A stretch of DNA of 64,000 bases from an uncultured Sphingomonadaceae bacterium (GTDB lineage Bacteria; Pseudomonadota; Alphaproteobacteria; Sphingomonadales; Sphingomonadaceae). Both the position numbers and the translations under genes were made by a program. The notes beneath the pieces were generated by a model. The model saw only the letters and a program-made list of their open reading frames with translations, was not told where the DNA came from and did no database searches. The stretch is taken from NCBI GenBank assembly GCA_947496865.1, contig CANMEE010000001.1, positions 1-64,000 on the forward strand, written 5' to 3'. Positions 1 to 10,201 of the stretch are shown here, piece by piece (position 1 is the first letter of the stretch; the number at the start of each line of letters is the position of its first letter).

Positions 1-35
1 TTACGTCACTACGATGATACCAAAACACTGCCATG

Positions 36-641
36 CTACATAACTAACATCTGTCTATCGATCGCTGACGGGGAACATGCAATATGCATCAATGCAAATA
101 TACATTTTGCCACATCATTGCGCGGTAACATCTGATATTCAGAGCAATGATGTCTGATCCAAGATACAGTTTTCGGCACATCGATCATTTCCAATGAGAG
201 CCAATTGAAGTCTTGTTTTACGTACAATGAAGACTCAAAAAGATGATTATTTAGCCCAATATTATGCTGCCAGATTTTTCCATCAAAATGTTTTTCTGGC
301 GGCACCCTCTGGAGAAATGAATTAGAGAATCCGCATGACCCTGGCGCAGATAGATTCATCACTATAAAAATTTCGAATATTAAATACTCAACAAAGTGTT
401 CGGCGGTATTTGTTGCTCTAATATCATCAGGATCAGATTCGGCTTGGATGTCGATGTATGCTTTTTGCTTGTTGTAATCGTCGAACGCAGAAAAATCATG
501 TTCCCGGGTAAATTTTTCCATCACCTGGACAAAATTTTCCATTCTTTTGATGATTTTGTCAAAGTTAAAGGATATTTTTAAGGCATCGTGGTCGTTGCCA
601 CTCTCGATTTCAACTTTTCGGTAAATTTTGGCAGCTTGCAT
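36..641 (-). CDS. Hypothetical protein, unrecognised
   Basis: A 201-residue reading frame from the ATG at 641. I do not recognise a family. No signal peptide or clear membrane segment is seen; one hydrophobic stretch lies around residues 84-97 (EYLIFEIFIVMNL). It is rich in Phe, Asp, Lys, Asn and Ile and is visibly more AT-rich than nrdB next to it, so recent acquisition is possible. The frame stays open upstream to a stop at 750-752 and reads protein-like (for example EISDQDWKQIEPAYICAW just before the ATG), yet contains no ATG, GTG or TTG. Either the gene begins at 641 without a good ribosome binding site, or it uses a rare start such as the ATT at 747-749, or the 5' end is damaged. It lies downstream of nrdB in the same direction. 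Confidence 0.5.
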   Translation of the reverse strand: MQAAKIYRKVEIESGNDHDALKISFNFDKIIKRMENFVQVMEKFTREHDFSAFDDYNKQKAYIDIQAESDPDDIRATNTAEHFVEYLIFEIFIVMNLSAPGSCGFSNSFLQRVPPEKHFDGKIWQHNIGLNNHLFESSLYVKQDFNWLSLEMIDVPKTVSWIRHHCSEYQMLPRNDVAKCIFALMHIACSPSAIDRQMLVM

Positions 642-795
642 CCAAGCACAAATGTACGCTGGCTCTATCTGCTTCCAATCCTGATCAGATATTTCACGGC
701 CATCGCTAACAGCGCTTAATTTCCACTTTGCTGAGTGAACTATTTCAATTTACCTTATTCCAGATATTATCTTTGCGAATTAGCAATCTATGTAA

Positions 796-1854
796 TCACT
801 CAGCAGCAACTCCCGCCGCTTCGAACATATCTTCGCCGTCATCATCATTATCGGTCGCTTCGATGCCGATAATCTTGTTGCCTTTGCGCTTGTCAAAGCT
901 GTCCCAGACTTCGTTCCATTTGCCGGTGGTGGTGCCTTTGGAATATTCGGTGGCGCGGGTTTCGAAGAAATTGGCATGCTCGACACCGTTGAGCAGCGGC
1001 GAGAGCCATGGCAGCGGGTGGTCTTCGATCATGTAAATCGGTTGAAAGCCCAGCTGACCCAGACGCCAGTCGGCAATATAGCGGACATATTTCTTAATCT
1101 CTTTCGCGGTCATGCCGGTCACCGGACCGTCGCTAAATGCCAGATCGATAAATGCATCTTCCAGCCGCACGGTTTTCTGGCAGCAGTCGATAATCTCTTC
1201 TTTGACATTCTTGGTCAGGCAATCGCGTTCCTGCACAAATGTGTGGAACATTTTGACAATGCCCTCGCAGTGGAGGGTTTCATCGCGGACGGACCAGGAC
1301 ACAATCTGCCCCATACCCTTCATCTTGTTGAAGCGCGGGAAGTTCATCAGCATCGCGAAGCTGGCGAAGAGTTGCAGCCCTTCGGTAAAGCCGCCGAACA
1401 TCGCCAGCGTCTTGGCAATATCCTCGTCGGAATCGACGCCGAATGTGCCCATATAGTCATGCTTGTCCTTCATCGCTTCATATTCGAGGAACATCGAATA
1501 TTCGCTTTCGGGCATGCCGATCGTGTCGAGCAGATGCGAATAAGCGGCGATGTGGACGGTTTCCATATTGGAAAAGGCGGTCAGCATCATCTTGATTTCG
1601 GTCGGTTTGAACACGCGGCCATATTTGTCGTGATAGCAATCCTGCACCTCGACATCGGCTTGCGTGAAGAAACGGAAAATCTGGGTGAGCAGGTTGCGCT
1701 CATGATCGGTCAGCTTCTGCGCCCAATCGCGGCAATCCTCGCCCAATGGCACTTCTTCCGGCATCCAGTGAATCTGTTGCTGACGCTTCCAAAACTCAAA
1801 GGCCCATGGATATTCAAAGGGCTTATAGGTGTTGCGTGCTTCCAGAAGTGACAT
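796..1854 (-). CDS. nrdB: Ribonucleoside-diphosphate reductase, beta subunit (class I, diiron)
   Basis: The 352-residue small subunit that holds the diiron-tyrosyl radical cofactor used by NrdA to reduce ribonucleotides. The family motif E-x2-H-x3-Y is present as Glu98, His101 and Tyr105 (radical tyrosine), a first-ligand Asp at about residue 67, and the distal Glu/His pair in RDETLHCEG. Length is normal for the family. The start ATG at 1854 has GGAG about nine bases upstream. It lies 131 bases downstream of nrdA on the same strand, separated by two hairpins, so the two are probably co-transcribed with possible processing or partial termination between them. Confidence 0.96.
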   Translation of the reverse strand: MSLLEARNTYKPFEYPWAFEFWKRQQQIHWMPEEVPLGEDCRDWAQKLTDHERNLLTQIFRFFTQADVEVQDCYHDKYGRVFKPTEIKMMLTAFSNMETVHIAAYSHLLDTIGMPESEYSMFLEYEAMKDKHDYMGTFGVDSDEDIAKTLAMFGGFTEGLQLFASFAMLMNFPRFNKMKGMGQIVSWSVRDETLHCEGIVKMFHTFVQERDCLTKNVKEEIIDCCQKTVRLEDAFIDLAFSDGPVTGMTAKEIKKYVRYIADWRLGQLGFQPIYMIEDHPLPWLSPLLNGVEHANFFETRATEYSKGTTTGKWNEVWDSFDKRKGNKIIGIEATDNDDDGEDMFEAAGVAAE

Positions 1855-1883
1855 TGTAACTAACTCCGCTTTCTCAATAATAT

Positions 1884-1968
1884 ATCCTATCCCTCAAAGG
1901 GAGAGGATTATGCGCCTTTACTATCTGATGAAAACGGCCTCCTCCCAAAAGGAGCAAAGGGAGGAGGC
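1884..1968 (-). promoter_or_regulatory. Two hairpins in the nrdA-nrdB intergenic region
   Basis: Reading in the nrdA to nrdB direction, the first hairpin has perfect 10-base arms (1959-1968 and 1937-1946; GCCTCCTCCC and GGGAGGAGGC, loop 12) followed by a short T run (CGTTTTC). The second has 11-base arms with one mismatch (1898-1908 and 1884-1894, loop 3) and ends about 29 bases before the nrdB start, just upstream of its ribosome binding site. The first may be a weak terminator or RNA-processing element tuning subunit ratio; the role is inference. Confidence 0.5.
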
Positions 1969-1985
1969 AGTGGGCAAAGTCTATA

Positions 1986-4043
1986 TTATTGACAAGCCAG
2001 ACACTCATCATAATCGGTAGTGCCAGCGGTGGTCATCAGTTCGACCGTTTTCGGATCGAGCGTATTATCCGCTTCAACACCGCTATTCACAGCATCTTCG
2101 GTCGTGGCAAAACCGGCGCGCTGGATTGATTTCGACCGCAGATAATAGAGCGATTTAATGCCCAATTCCCATGCGCGGAAATGCAGCATCAGCAGGTCCC
2201 ATTTATCGACATCGGCCGGGATGAACAGGTTCAGTGACTGTGCCTGATCAATATAGGGCGTGCGGTCGGCTGCCAGTTCGAGCAACCAGCGCTGGTCAAT
2301 TTCAAAGCTGGTCTTGTACGTGTCTTTTTCCTCGGCACTGAGAAAATCGAGATGTTGGACGCTACCGCCCTGTTCCAGGATCGAGTTCCAGATATTATTG
2401 CTGTCCTTCGATTTGTCCTGCAGCAGTTTTTCGAGATGCGGGTTCTTGACGACAAAGCTGCCCGAGAGCGTTTTGTGCGTGTAGATATTGGCCGGGATCG
2501 GTTCGATACAGGCTGATGCGCCGCCGCAAATGATCGAAATAGACGCGGTGGGTGCAATCGCCATTTTGCAGGAAAAGCGCTCCATCACGCCTTGGTCCGC
2601 CGCATCCGGACAAGGACCGCGTTCATGGGCCAGCATCATGCTGGCTTCGGACGCTTTGGCAGAAATATGCTTGAAGATCTTCATATTCCACGATTTTGCC
2701 ATCGCGCTTTCAAAACCAAGTCCGCGAGCCTGCAAGAAACTGTGGTAGCCCATGACACCCAGACCAACGCTGCGTTCACGACTTGCGCTATATTTGGCGC
2801 GCGCCATTTCATCGGGCGCACGGTCAATATAATCCTGCAGGACATTGTCGAGAAAACGCATAATGTCCTCGATAAACTCTTTGTCGCCGCTCCACTGATC
2901 CCATGTCTCAAGGTTTAGGGAGGACAGGCAACACACTGCCGTCCTGTCCTCACCCAAATGATCGCGACCCGTCGGCAGTGTAATCTCGGAACATAGGTTA
3001 GATGTGGAAACTTTCAGACCCAGATCGCGGTGATGCTTAGGCATTGTCCGGTTCACTGTGTCGTTGAAAATAATATAAGGTTCACCGGTGGCAAGACGCG
3101 TTTCGACCAGTTTCTGGAACAAGGAGCGCGCGTCAACTGTGCTGCGCACCGAACCGTCTTTTGGTGACTTGAGATTAAATTCCGCGCCGTCACGCACCGC
3201 TTCCATAAATTCGTCGGTCAGGAGAACGCCGTGATGCAGGTTAAGAGCTTTCCGGTTAAAATCTCCCGAAGCCTTTCTAATCTCAAGAAATTCTTCAATT
3301 TCAGGATGGTCGACATCCAGATAACAAGCCGCAGACCCGCGCCGCAAGCTGCCTTGCGAAATCGCCAAAGTCAGACTGTCCATCACCCGCACGAACGGAA
3401 TGATGCCAGAGGTTTTGCCATTGAGGCCAACCGGCTCGCCAATGCCCCTTACGCTGCCCCAATAGGTGCCGATGCCACCGCCCTTGGATGCGAGCCATAC
3501 ATTTTCATTCCAGGTTTTAACAATCCCGCCGAGGCTGTCATCGACGCTGTTCAGATAGCATGAAATGGGCAAACCGCGGCCGGTGCCACCATTGGACAAT
3601 ACCGGCGTCGCTGGCATGAACCAGAGCTTGGAGATATAATCATAAAGCCGCTGTGCATGTTCCTGGTCATCCGCATAAGCATCAGCCACGCGAGAGAATA
3701 GGTCCTGAAAACTCTCATCAGGAAGCAAATAGCGATCCTTTAGCGTTTCCTTGCCAAAGTCGGTAAGCAGCGCATCGCGCGCATCATCCTGAACAATTTT
3801 GAACCGGCGCTTCTCGACGCTATGGCTGTCGCGTTCCGCTTTCAGCTCTTTCTCATCATTCTGCTTTTCGGCAGCCGCTTCGGCAGCCGCTTTTTTGCTG
3901 ATCTCGGGTTCTTTCACCGGTGCCTTTTTTGCGGTGCTTTCGGATTTATCTTTTGGCGTATCCAGAACTTCGGCGCCCATTTCACTCTCACTCATATCTT
4001 TATCGCTATTCCCGGTATCATCCCGGCTATCTCTAAAATCCAT
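1986..4043 (-). CDS. nrdA: Ribonucleoside-diphosphate reductase, alpha subunit (class I)
   Basis: Catalytic subunit converting ribonucleoside diphosphates to deoxy forms. Start chosen at the ATG at 4043, which has AGGGGG five bases upstream; a TTG lies one codon earlier. About residues 1-75 form a low-complexity Asp/Glu/Lys/Ala/Ser region in place of a recognisable ATP-cone, then the barrel follows. Key residues seen: first active-site Cys in LPISCYLN (about 162), the N-x-C-x-E motif in NLCSEITLP (about 349-353, thiyl radical Cys and general-base Glu), second redox Cys in CCLSSLN (about 371-372), the radical-transfer pair in LYYLRS (about 634-635), and the C-terminal CLACQ shuttle. The absence of an obvious ATP-cone suggests dATP overall inhibition may be lost or handled differently. 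Confidence 0.95.
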   Translation of the reverse strand: MDFRDSRDDTGNSDKDMSESEMGAEVLDTPKDKSESTAKKAPVKEPEISKKAAAEAAAEKQNDEKELKAERDSHSVEKRRFKIVQDDARDALLTDFGKETLKDRYLLPDESFQDLFSRVADAYADDQEHAQRLYDYISKLWFMPATPVLSNGGTGRGLPISCYLNSVDDSLGGIVKTWNENVWLASKGGGIGTYWGSVRGIGEPVGLNGKTSGIIPFVRVMDSLTLAISQGSLRRGSAACYLDVDHPEIEEFLEIRKASGDFNRKALNLHHGVLLTDEFMEAVRDGAEFNLKSPKDGSVRSTVDARSLFQKLVETRLATGEPYIIFNDTVNRTMPKHHRDLGLKVSTSNLCSEITLPTGRDHLGEDRTAVCCLSSLNLETWDQWSGDKEFIEDIMRFLDNVLQDYIDRAPDEMARAKYSASRERSVGLGVMGYHSFLQARGLGFESAMAKSWNMKIFKHISAKASEASMMLAHERGPCPDAADQGVMERFSCKMAIAPTASISIICGGASACIEPIPANIYTHKTLSGSFVVKNPHLEKLLQDKSKDSNNIWNSILEQGGSVQHLDFLSAEEKDTYKTSFEIDQRWLLELAADRTPYIDQAQSLNLFIPADVDKWDLLMLHFRAWELGIKSLYYLRSKSIQRAGFATTEDAVNSGVEADNTLDPKTVELMTTAGTTDYDECLACQ

Positions 4044-4046
4044 CAA

Positions 4047-5797
<1,751 letters not shown>

Positions 5798-5903
5798 AAC
5801 GCAGCGACAGAACATTCGTCCGTAATCACAAAAACTTGCCCGTTTGACACATATCAGCCAAAAGGCACCCGGATCGCATCCTTAGACCATTTCCGGAGCC
5901 ATG

Positions 5904-7427
5904 ATGACAGTCACCATTAAAACCGCCGACCTGATTGAAAGCGTCGCCGACGCGCTGCAATTTATCTCTTACTATCATCCGATGGATTATATCCGGGCGC
6001 TGGGCGATGCATATGAAGCCGAGCAATCGCCAGCAGCCAAAGATGCGATTGCACAGATATTGACCAACAGCCGGATGTGCGCAGAGGGCCATCGCCCGAT
6101 TTGTCAGGATACCGGCATTGTGAACGTCTTCGTAAAATGGGGTATGGATTGCCGCCTCGACGAGACATCACAATCGATGCAGGAAATTGTCGATGAAGGC
6201 GTACGCCGCGCTTATCTGCATCCTGAGAATAAACTGCGGGCCTCGATCCTGACAGACCCCGCTTTCACGCGGCGCAATACCAAAGATAATACGCCGTCTG
6301 TGCTCCATGTTGAAATGGTGCCGGGCGACAAAGTGTCCGTGGATGTCGCGGCGAAAGGCGGTGGGTCAGAAAATAAATCGAAATTCAAGATGATGAACCC
6401 CAGCGATAACATCGTCGATTGGGTGCTCGACATGATCCCGCAAATGGGCGCTGGCTGGTGCCCTCCCGGTATGCTTGGCATCGGTATCGGCGGAACAGCA
6501 GAGCGTGCGGTGCTGCTCGCCAAGCAATCGCTGATGGACCCCATCGATATGGGCCAGCTCAAAAAACGCGGCCCCCGCAATGATATTGAAGAGCTACGGA
6601 TTACGATTTTCGACAAGGTCAATGCGCTCGGCATTGGCGCACAAGGGCTTGGCGGACTGTCCACAATCCTCGACGTCAAAATCAACGACTGGCCGTGCCA
6701 TGCGGCGGGCAAGCCGGTAGCGATGATTCCCAATTGCGCTGCCACTCGCCACGCCCATTTCACATTGGATGGCAGCGGCCCTGCTTATTTGGAAGCGCCT
6801 AAACTGGAGGAATGGCCAGACGTGAATTGGACACCCTCGTCAGAAGCCAAGCGCGTCCATCTCGATCAGCTCGATGCCGCAGAAGTGGCAAGCTGGAATC
6901 ATGGCGACCGCTTGCTGCTCAACGGCAAGATGCTGACCGGCCGCGATGCCGCGCATAAACGGATCAAGGATATGCTCGACAAGGGTGAAGAATTGCCGGT
7001 CGAATTTAAAGGCCGCGTCATCTATTATGTCGGTCCGGTTGATCCGGTTGGTGAGGAAGTAGTTGGTCCCGCTGGCCCGACCACCGCAACACGGATGGAC
7101 AAATTTACCGACATGATGCTGGAACAGGGCCTGCTCGCGATGGTAGGCAAGGCCGAGCGCGGACTGGATACGGTCGGCTCGATCAAGAAACATAAGAGCG
7201 CCTATCTGATGGCTGTGGGCGGCAGCGCCTATTTGGTTTCTCGCGCGATCAAGGGTTCGAAAGTCGTCGGCTTTGAAGATCTCGGCATGGAAGCGATTTA
7301 CGAGTTTGAGGTGCAAGATATGCCAGTAACCGTCGCGGTCGATGCCGAGGGACAAAGCGTCCATCATCTTGCGCCGCTCGTTTGGCAGGAAAAAATCAAG
7401 AAAGAGAAGCTGCTCGACGGCGTTTGA
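5904..7427 (+). CDS. Fumarate hydratase, class I (4Fe-4S)
   Basis: Interconverts fumarate and malate in the TCA cycle using an oxygen-sensitive 4Fe-4S cluster. Cluster cysteines are visible in RPICQDTG near residue 70 and in the CHAAG and PNCAATRH motifs near residues 264 and 278; the N-terminal hydrolyase domain and the C-terminal beta domain (GRVIYYVGPVDP) are fused in one 507-residue chain, as in FumA/FumB-type enzymes. Of two adjacent ATGs the second (5904) is preferred because GGAG lies five bases before it. The gene stands alone, with a membrane protein 12 bases downstream. Confidence 0.93.
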   Translation: MTVTIKTADLIESVADALQFISYYHPMDYIRALGDAYEAEQSPAAKDAIAQILTNSRMCAEGHRPICQDTGIVNVFVKWGMDCRLDETSQSMQEIVDEGVRRAYLHPENKLRASILTDPAFTRRNTKDNTPSVLHVEMVPGDKVSVDVAAKGGGSENKSKFKMMNPSDNIVDWVLDMIPQMGAGWCPPGMLGIGIGGTAERAVLLAKQSLMDPIDMGQLKKRGPRNDIEELRITIFDKVNALGIGAQGLGGLSTILDVKINDWPCHAAGKPVAMIPNCAATRHAHFTLDGSGPAYLEAPKLEEWPDVNWTPSSEAKRVHLDQLDAAEVASWNHGDRLLLNGKMLTGRDAAHKRIKDMLDKGEELPVEFKGRVIYYVGPVDPVGEEVVGPAGPTTATRMDKFTDMMLEQGLLAMVGKAERGLDTVGSIKKHKSAYLMAVGGSAYLVSRAIKGSKVVGFEDLGMEAIYEFEVQDMPVTVAVDAEGQSVHHLAPLVWQEKIKKEKLLDGV

Positions 7428-7439
7428 TCGGCTTTCTTT

Positions 7440-7931
7440 ATGAAAGAAGATATCAAACTCTATTCTCCGCTTGATCCGATTGCGCTCGCGCTGAAACTGA
7501 AAGTGGAGATGAAGAAGCGCAAACGGCGCAAAGGCTATCATGTCTTTGGCCGAGGGACAGAAGCAAAAATGGCACTGACCTACCGGCGCCGGGGTTTTAA
7601 CAATGGAGCAGAGCCCAATTTAAAGGCTAAAATGCGCGAGCATGACGGCGGCACATTGATCGAAGGCACCATCAAGCAAGGCAAAGCCATGCCATTTTTT
7701 CTGTTCTGGAATGGATTTGTGGGCACGTTTTTCCTGTTCTCGTTGCTATTGTGGTTCGTCGACACGGCGCCACTGTTTTTCAATCTCATCTTCTCCGGCA
7801 TACCGGCTGTGATGCTCGCCATTGGCCTGACCGCAGCCTATAAAACCCGCAACGATCCGCCGGAAGATCCCGGCACACCGCAGAAGATCCTCGATTTTCT
7901 CGCCGAGACCGTAGACGCGCGGCCTTTTTGA
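7440..7931 (+). CDS. Small membrane protein, unknown function
   Basis: A 163-residue protein with a basic N-terminal half (KKRKRRKG near residue 26) and two probable membrane segments at about residues 85-107 and 111-131 (FFLFWNGFVGTFFLFSLLLW; FFNLIFSGIPAVMLAIGL), ending in a short cytoplasmic tail. No family is recognised. It starts 12 bases after fumarase and its stop overlaps the start of the next gene, so it is probably read in one transcript with the EamA transporter. Confidence 0.7.
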   Translation: MKEDIKLYSPLDPIALALKLKVEMKKRKRRKGYHVFGRGTEAKMALTYRRRGFNNGAEPNLKAKMREHDGGTLIEGTIKQGKAMPFFLFWNGFVGTFFLFSLLLWFVDTAPLFFNLIFSGIPAVMLAIGLTAAYKTRNDPPEDPGTPQKILDFLAETVDARPF

Positions 7932-8845
7932 CCATTCCCATCTGGATACCTGCGGCACTTCTGGCTGCCCTATTTCTGGCTTGGCGGATGGCTGTGCAGC
8001 AACGTATCCGCGCGGAAATGTCGGTCAACGCCGCCGCCCTGTCGCGCTTCTTTTTTGGCTGGCCCATCGCTTGCGCGATGCTCGCCACTTATATGGCGGT
8101 CACCGGGCGCAGCGCCCTGCCCCCGCTGGATGCATCTTTCTGGTGGTTTGCATGGGCGGCCGGTTTTGCGCAAATGCTAGCGACTAATTTGATCATCATG
8201 TCTTTCGGTTTTCGCAATCTGGTCAGCGGCACCGCCTATATGAAGACCGAGACGTTGATTGTCGCCTTTCTCGGTTGGTTGATCCTCGGTGAAACGCTGG
8301 CGCCAATGGCCTGGCTAGGAATTGCCATCGCCTTTGTCGGCATATTATATGTATCGGTCGAGGGCGGCGCCAAAGGCCTGTTGCAATGGCTTCGCGGGCT
8401 GAAACAGCCGGCGGCACTCACGGGCCTCAGCGCCGGATTGCTATTTGCGCTCACCGCCATTTTCATCAAACAATCTGCCAATGCGATTGTCGATATTGAG
8501 CGCACCTATGCCGGGTTGATTGTGCTTACCGCCGTGCTCGGCTTTCAGGCGTTGATGCAGGGCAGCTATGTGATCCTGCGCGAACCGGATCAATTTCGTG
8601 CCATGCTCAAGCGCTGGCAAATCACAGGGCAAGTGGGCGTGCTTGCCGCGACTGCTTCTACAGGCTGGTTCATTGCCTATGCCCATGCACCGGTGGCGCT
8701 GGTCGGAATTCTGGGTCAGACGCAGATATTATATACGCTCGGCTTCGGGCGCTTTTATCTCAAGGAACCACTTAGTCGCAGCGAGTTGATCGGTATCTTA
8801 CTGGTCGGCATTGGCGTCATCATGGCCCTGGCCTCCGCGCTTTAG
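7928..8845 (+). CDS. EamA-family (DMT superfamily) transporter
   Basis: A 305-residue hydrophobic protein with about ten membrane segments arranged as two EamA-like repeats; the repeat signature is clear around residues 95-135 (MKTETLIVAFLGWLILGE) and near the C-terminus (ALVGILGQTQILYTLGFGRFYLKEP). Such proteins export or import metabolites and drugs; the substrate cannot be told. Translation starts at a TTG whose last two bases are part of the upstream stop codon (TTGA overlap), suggesting translational coupling. Its stop codon overlaps that of the convergent short-chain dehydrogenase. Confidence 0.85.
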   Translation: MTIPIWIPAALLAALFLAWRMAVQQRIRAEMSVNAAALSRFFFGWPIACAMLATYMAVTGRSALPPLDASFWWFAWAAGFAQMLATNLIIMSFGFRNLVSGTAYMKTETLIVAFLGWLILGETLAPMAWLGIAIAFVGILYVSVEGGAKGLLQWLRGLKQPAALTGLSAGLLFALTAIFIKQSANAIVDIERTYAGLIVLTAVLGFQALMQGSYVILREPDQFRAMLKRWQITGQVGVLAATASTGWFIAYAHAPVALVGILGQTQILYTLGFGRFYLKEPLSRSELIGILLVGIGVIMALASAL

Positions 8846-9663
8846 CTCTTTTTCTGCGCCGCGCGCATCCGCTCTACCCAGAGCTGCACGTCGGCAATAT
8901 CGTCTCCCTCATGCCGCGGTGCATATTTTTCAAACGCCGCGTAAACCTCTGCCCAACGCTCTTCCATCCGCACCACATTATAAGGGTGACTGACGAGATA
9001 ATATGCGCCGTCTTGCATCTGTTTGAAGATGATTGCAGCAAAGGCATCAGCCTCCATCGCTTCCTCCGCCTGCAGTTCCGAAAGCTCCGATTTGACCCAG
9101 CCGGGAATGATCACGCCCAGCTCGATATTATCCGGCGCTTCACGACGAAGCACATCCATGAGGCCTAGCACCGCATGTTTGCTCGACACATAAGCACCGC
9201 CAGTTTGCGGTAATGCATTGAACAGACTGTTTTCCGATGCAGTGGTATAAATCGCGGACGGCTGACCATCATCACGAAACCTTTTGGCAAAAGTGGAAAT
9301 ACCATTCCAAACGCCCCAAAAATTGACCTCGTAAAGCTGGCGAGCTTCATCCATGTCCATATCGATCACCGATTTGCGACCACCGCTGACGCCAGCATTG
9401 TTGACCAGAATATCCGCGCGCTGGTTTTTCACCCAAGCAAAATCAGCCAATGCTTCCATATCTTCTGGTTTGGTCACATCACCAACTTGATATTGGACAT
9501 CAATATCCTTGCCCGCCAAATTGTTGGCTGCTTGCTCCAAACGATTTTCACGCGGTTCGAACAGGATGATCCGCGCGCCAGCTTTGCCCATTTGTTCGGC
9601 CAAAGCCAAACCGATTCCGGTCGCTCCACCGGTAATCACTGCTGTCTTTCCTGCAAATTCCAT
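8842..9663 (-). CDS. Short-chain dehydrogenase/reductase
   Basis: Classical NAD(P)-dependent SDR. The cofactor motif TGGATGIG is at about residues 10-17, NNAG near 87, and the catalytic Ser-Tyr-x3-Lys set in TTASENS and YVSSK (about residues 140-160). The start at 9663 (MEFAGKTAV) is chosen because GAGGAG lies six bases upstream; a frame start six codons earlier is less likely. The substrate is unknown. The gene is convergent with the EamA transporter, the two stop codons overlapping by two bases. Confidence 0.88.
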   Translation of the reverse strand: MEFAGKTAVITGGATGIGLALAEQMGKAGARIILFEPRENRLEQAANNLAGKDIDVQYQVGDVTKPEDMEALADFAWVKNQRADILVNNAGVSGGRKSVIDMDMDEARQLYEVNFWGVWNGISTFAKRFRDDGQPSAIYTTASENSLFNALPQTGGAYVSSKHAVLGLMDVLRREAPDNIELGVIIPGWVKSELSELQAEEAMEADAFAAIIFKQMQDGAYYLVSHPYNVVRMEERWAEVYAAFEKYAPRHEGDDIADVQLWVERMRAAQKKS

Positions 9664-9764
9664 TTGGTTCTCCTCAAGCACGCCGACTGTAACATGAAAA
9701 CCACCACGACAAATTATCGCCGGAGAAGACTGACATTGGCGCCAATCTAACCTATATAAAGCCT

Positions 9765-10034
9765 ATGTATGTTTTCATCATCTTTATCTGCGGGATAGGC
9801 AATTTTGCTATGCACAAAGCGATGATGGAGAGCAATCATCCCATGATTACCGAAGCGCGAGGAAGTTTTTCAAAACTCCTCGGCCCTTATGGCAGTTATA
9901 TATTGGAATTCGGCATGCTCACGGCGGCTCTGATCTTCGCCAATATGGGTATGTTGAGCGCTGTATTTTTTTACGGCGTTTATACACTGGCCAATGGCGC
10001 GGGCGCTTACGTTCTGTTTTCAAACAAAAATTAA
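9765..10034 (+). CDS. Small membrane protein, unknown function
   Basis: 89 residues with an N-terminal hydrophobic segment (YVFIIFICGIGNF) and two further ones near residues 44-62 and 64-83. No family is named from memory. The middle (MMESNHPMITEARGSF) is hydrophilic. It stands alone between the divergent dehydrogenase and the TonB receptor. Coding character and length suggest a real gene. Confidence 0.6.
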   Translation: MYVFIIFICGIGNFAMHKAMMESNHPMITEARGSFSKLLGPYGSYILEFGMLTAALIFANMGMLSAVFFYGVYTLANGAGAYVLFSNKN

Positions 10035-10087
10035 GACAGATTGGCTATGGCGCTTCGTGATGATTTTCGCTGAAAGTTGTTGATCCG

Positions 10088-10101
10088 ACTACAGATGTAG
10101 T
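10088..10101. promoter_or_regulatory. 14-base palindrome upstream of TonB receptor
   Basis: ACTACAGATGTAGT is a perfect palindrome whose core TACA-N2-TGTA is the pattern bound by BlaI/MecI-family repressors. It lies about 100 bases before the TonB receptor start. No BlaI gene is in the window, so the binding protein is a guess. Confidence 0.35.
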
Positions 10102-10201
10102 TTGTCGAAAGGCGGTATCTCATGTAACCAACCGAGCATAGCAGACGGGCAAGAACGAAACCAAAAAAGCAAAAAGCTAAAATCCATAAGGGGGGATTAT
10201 C

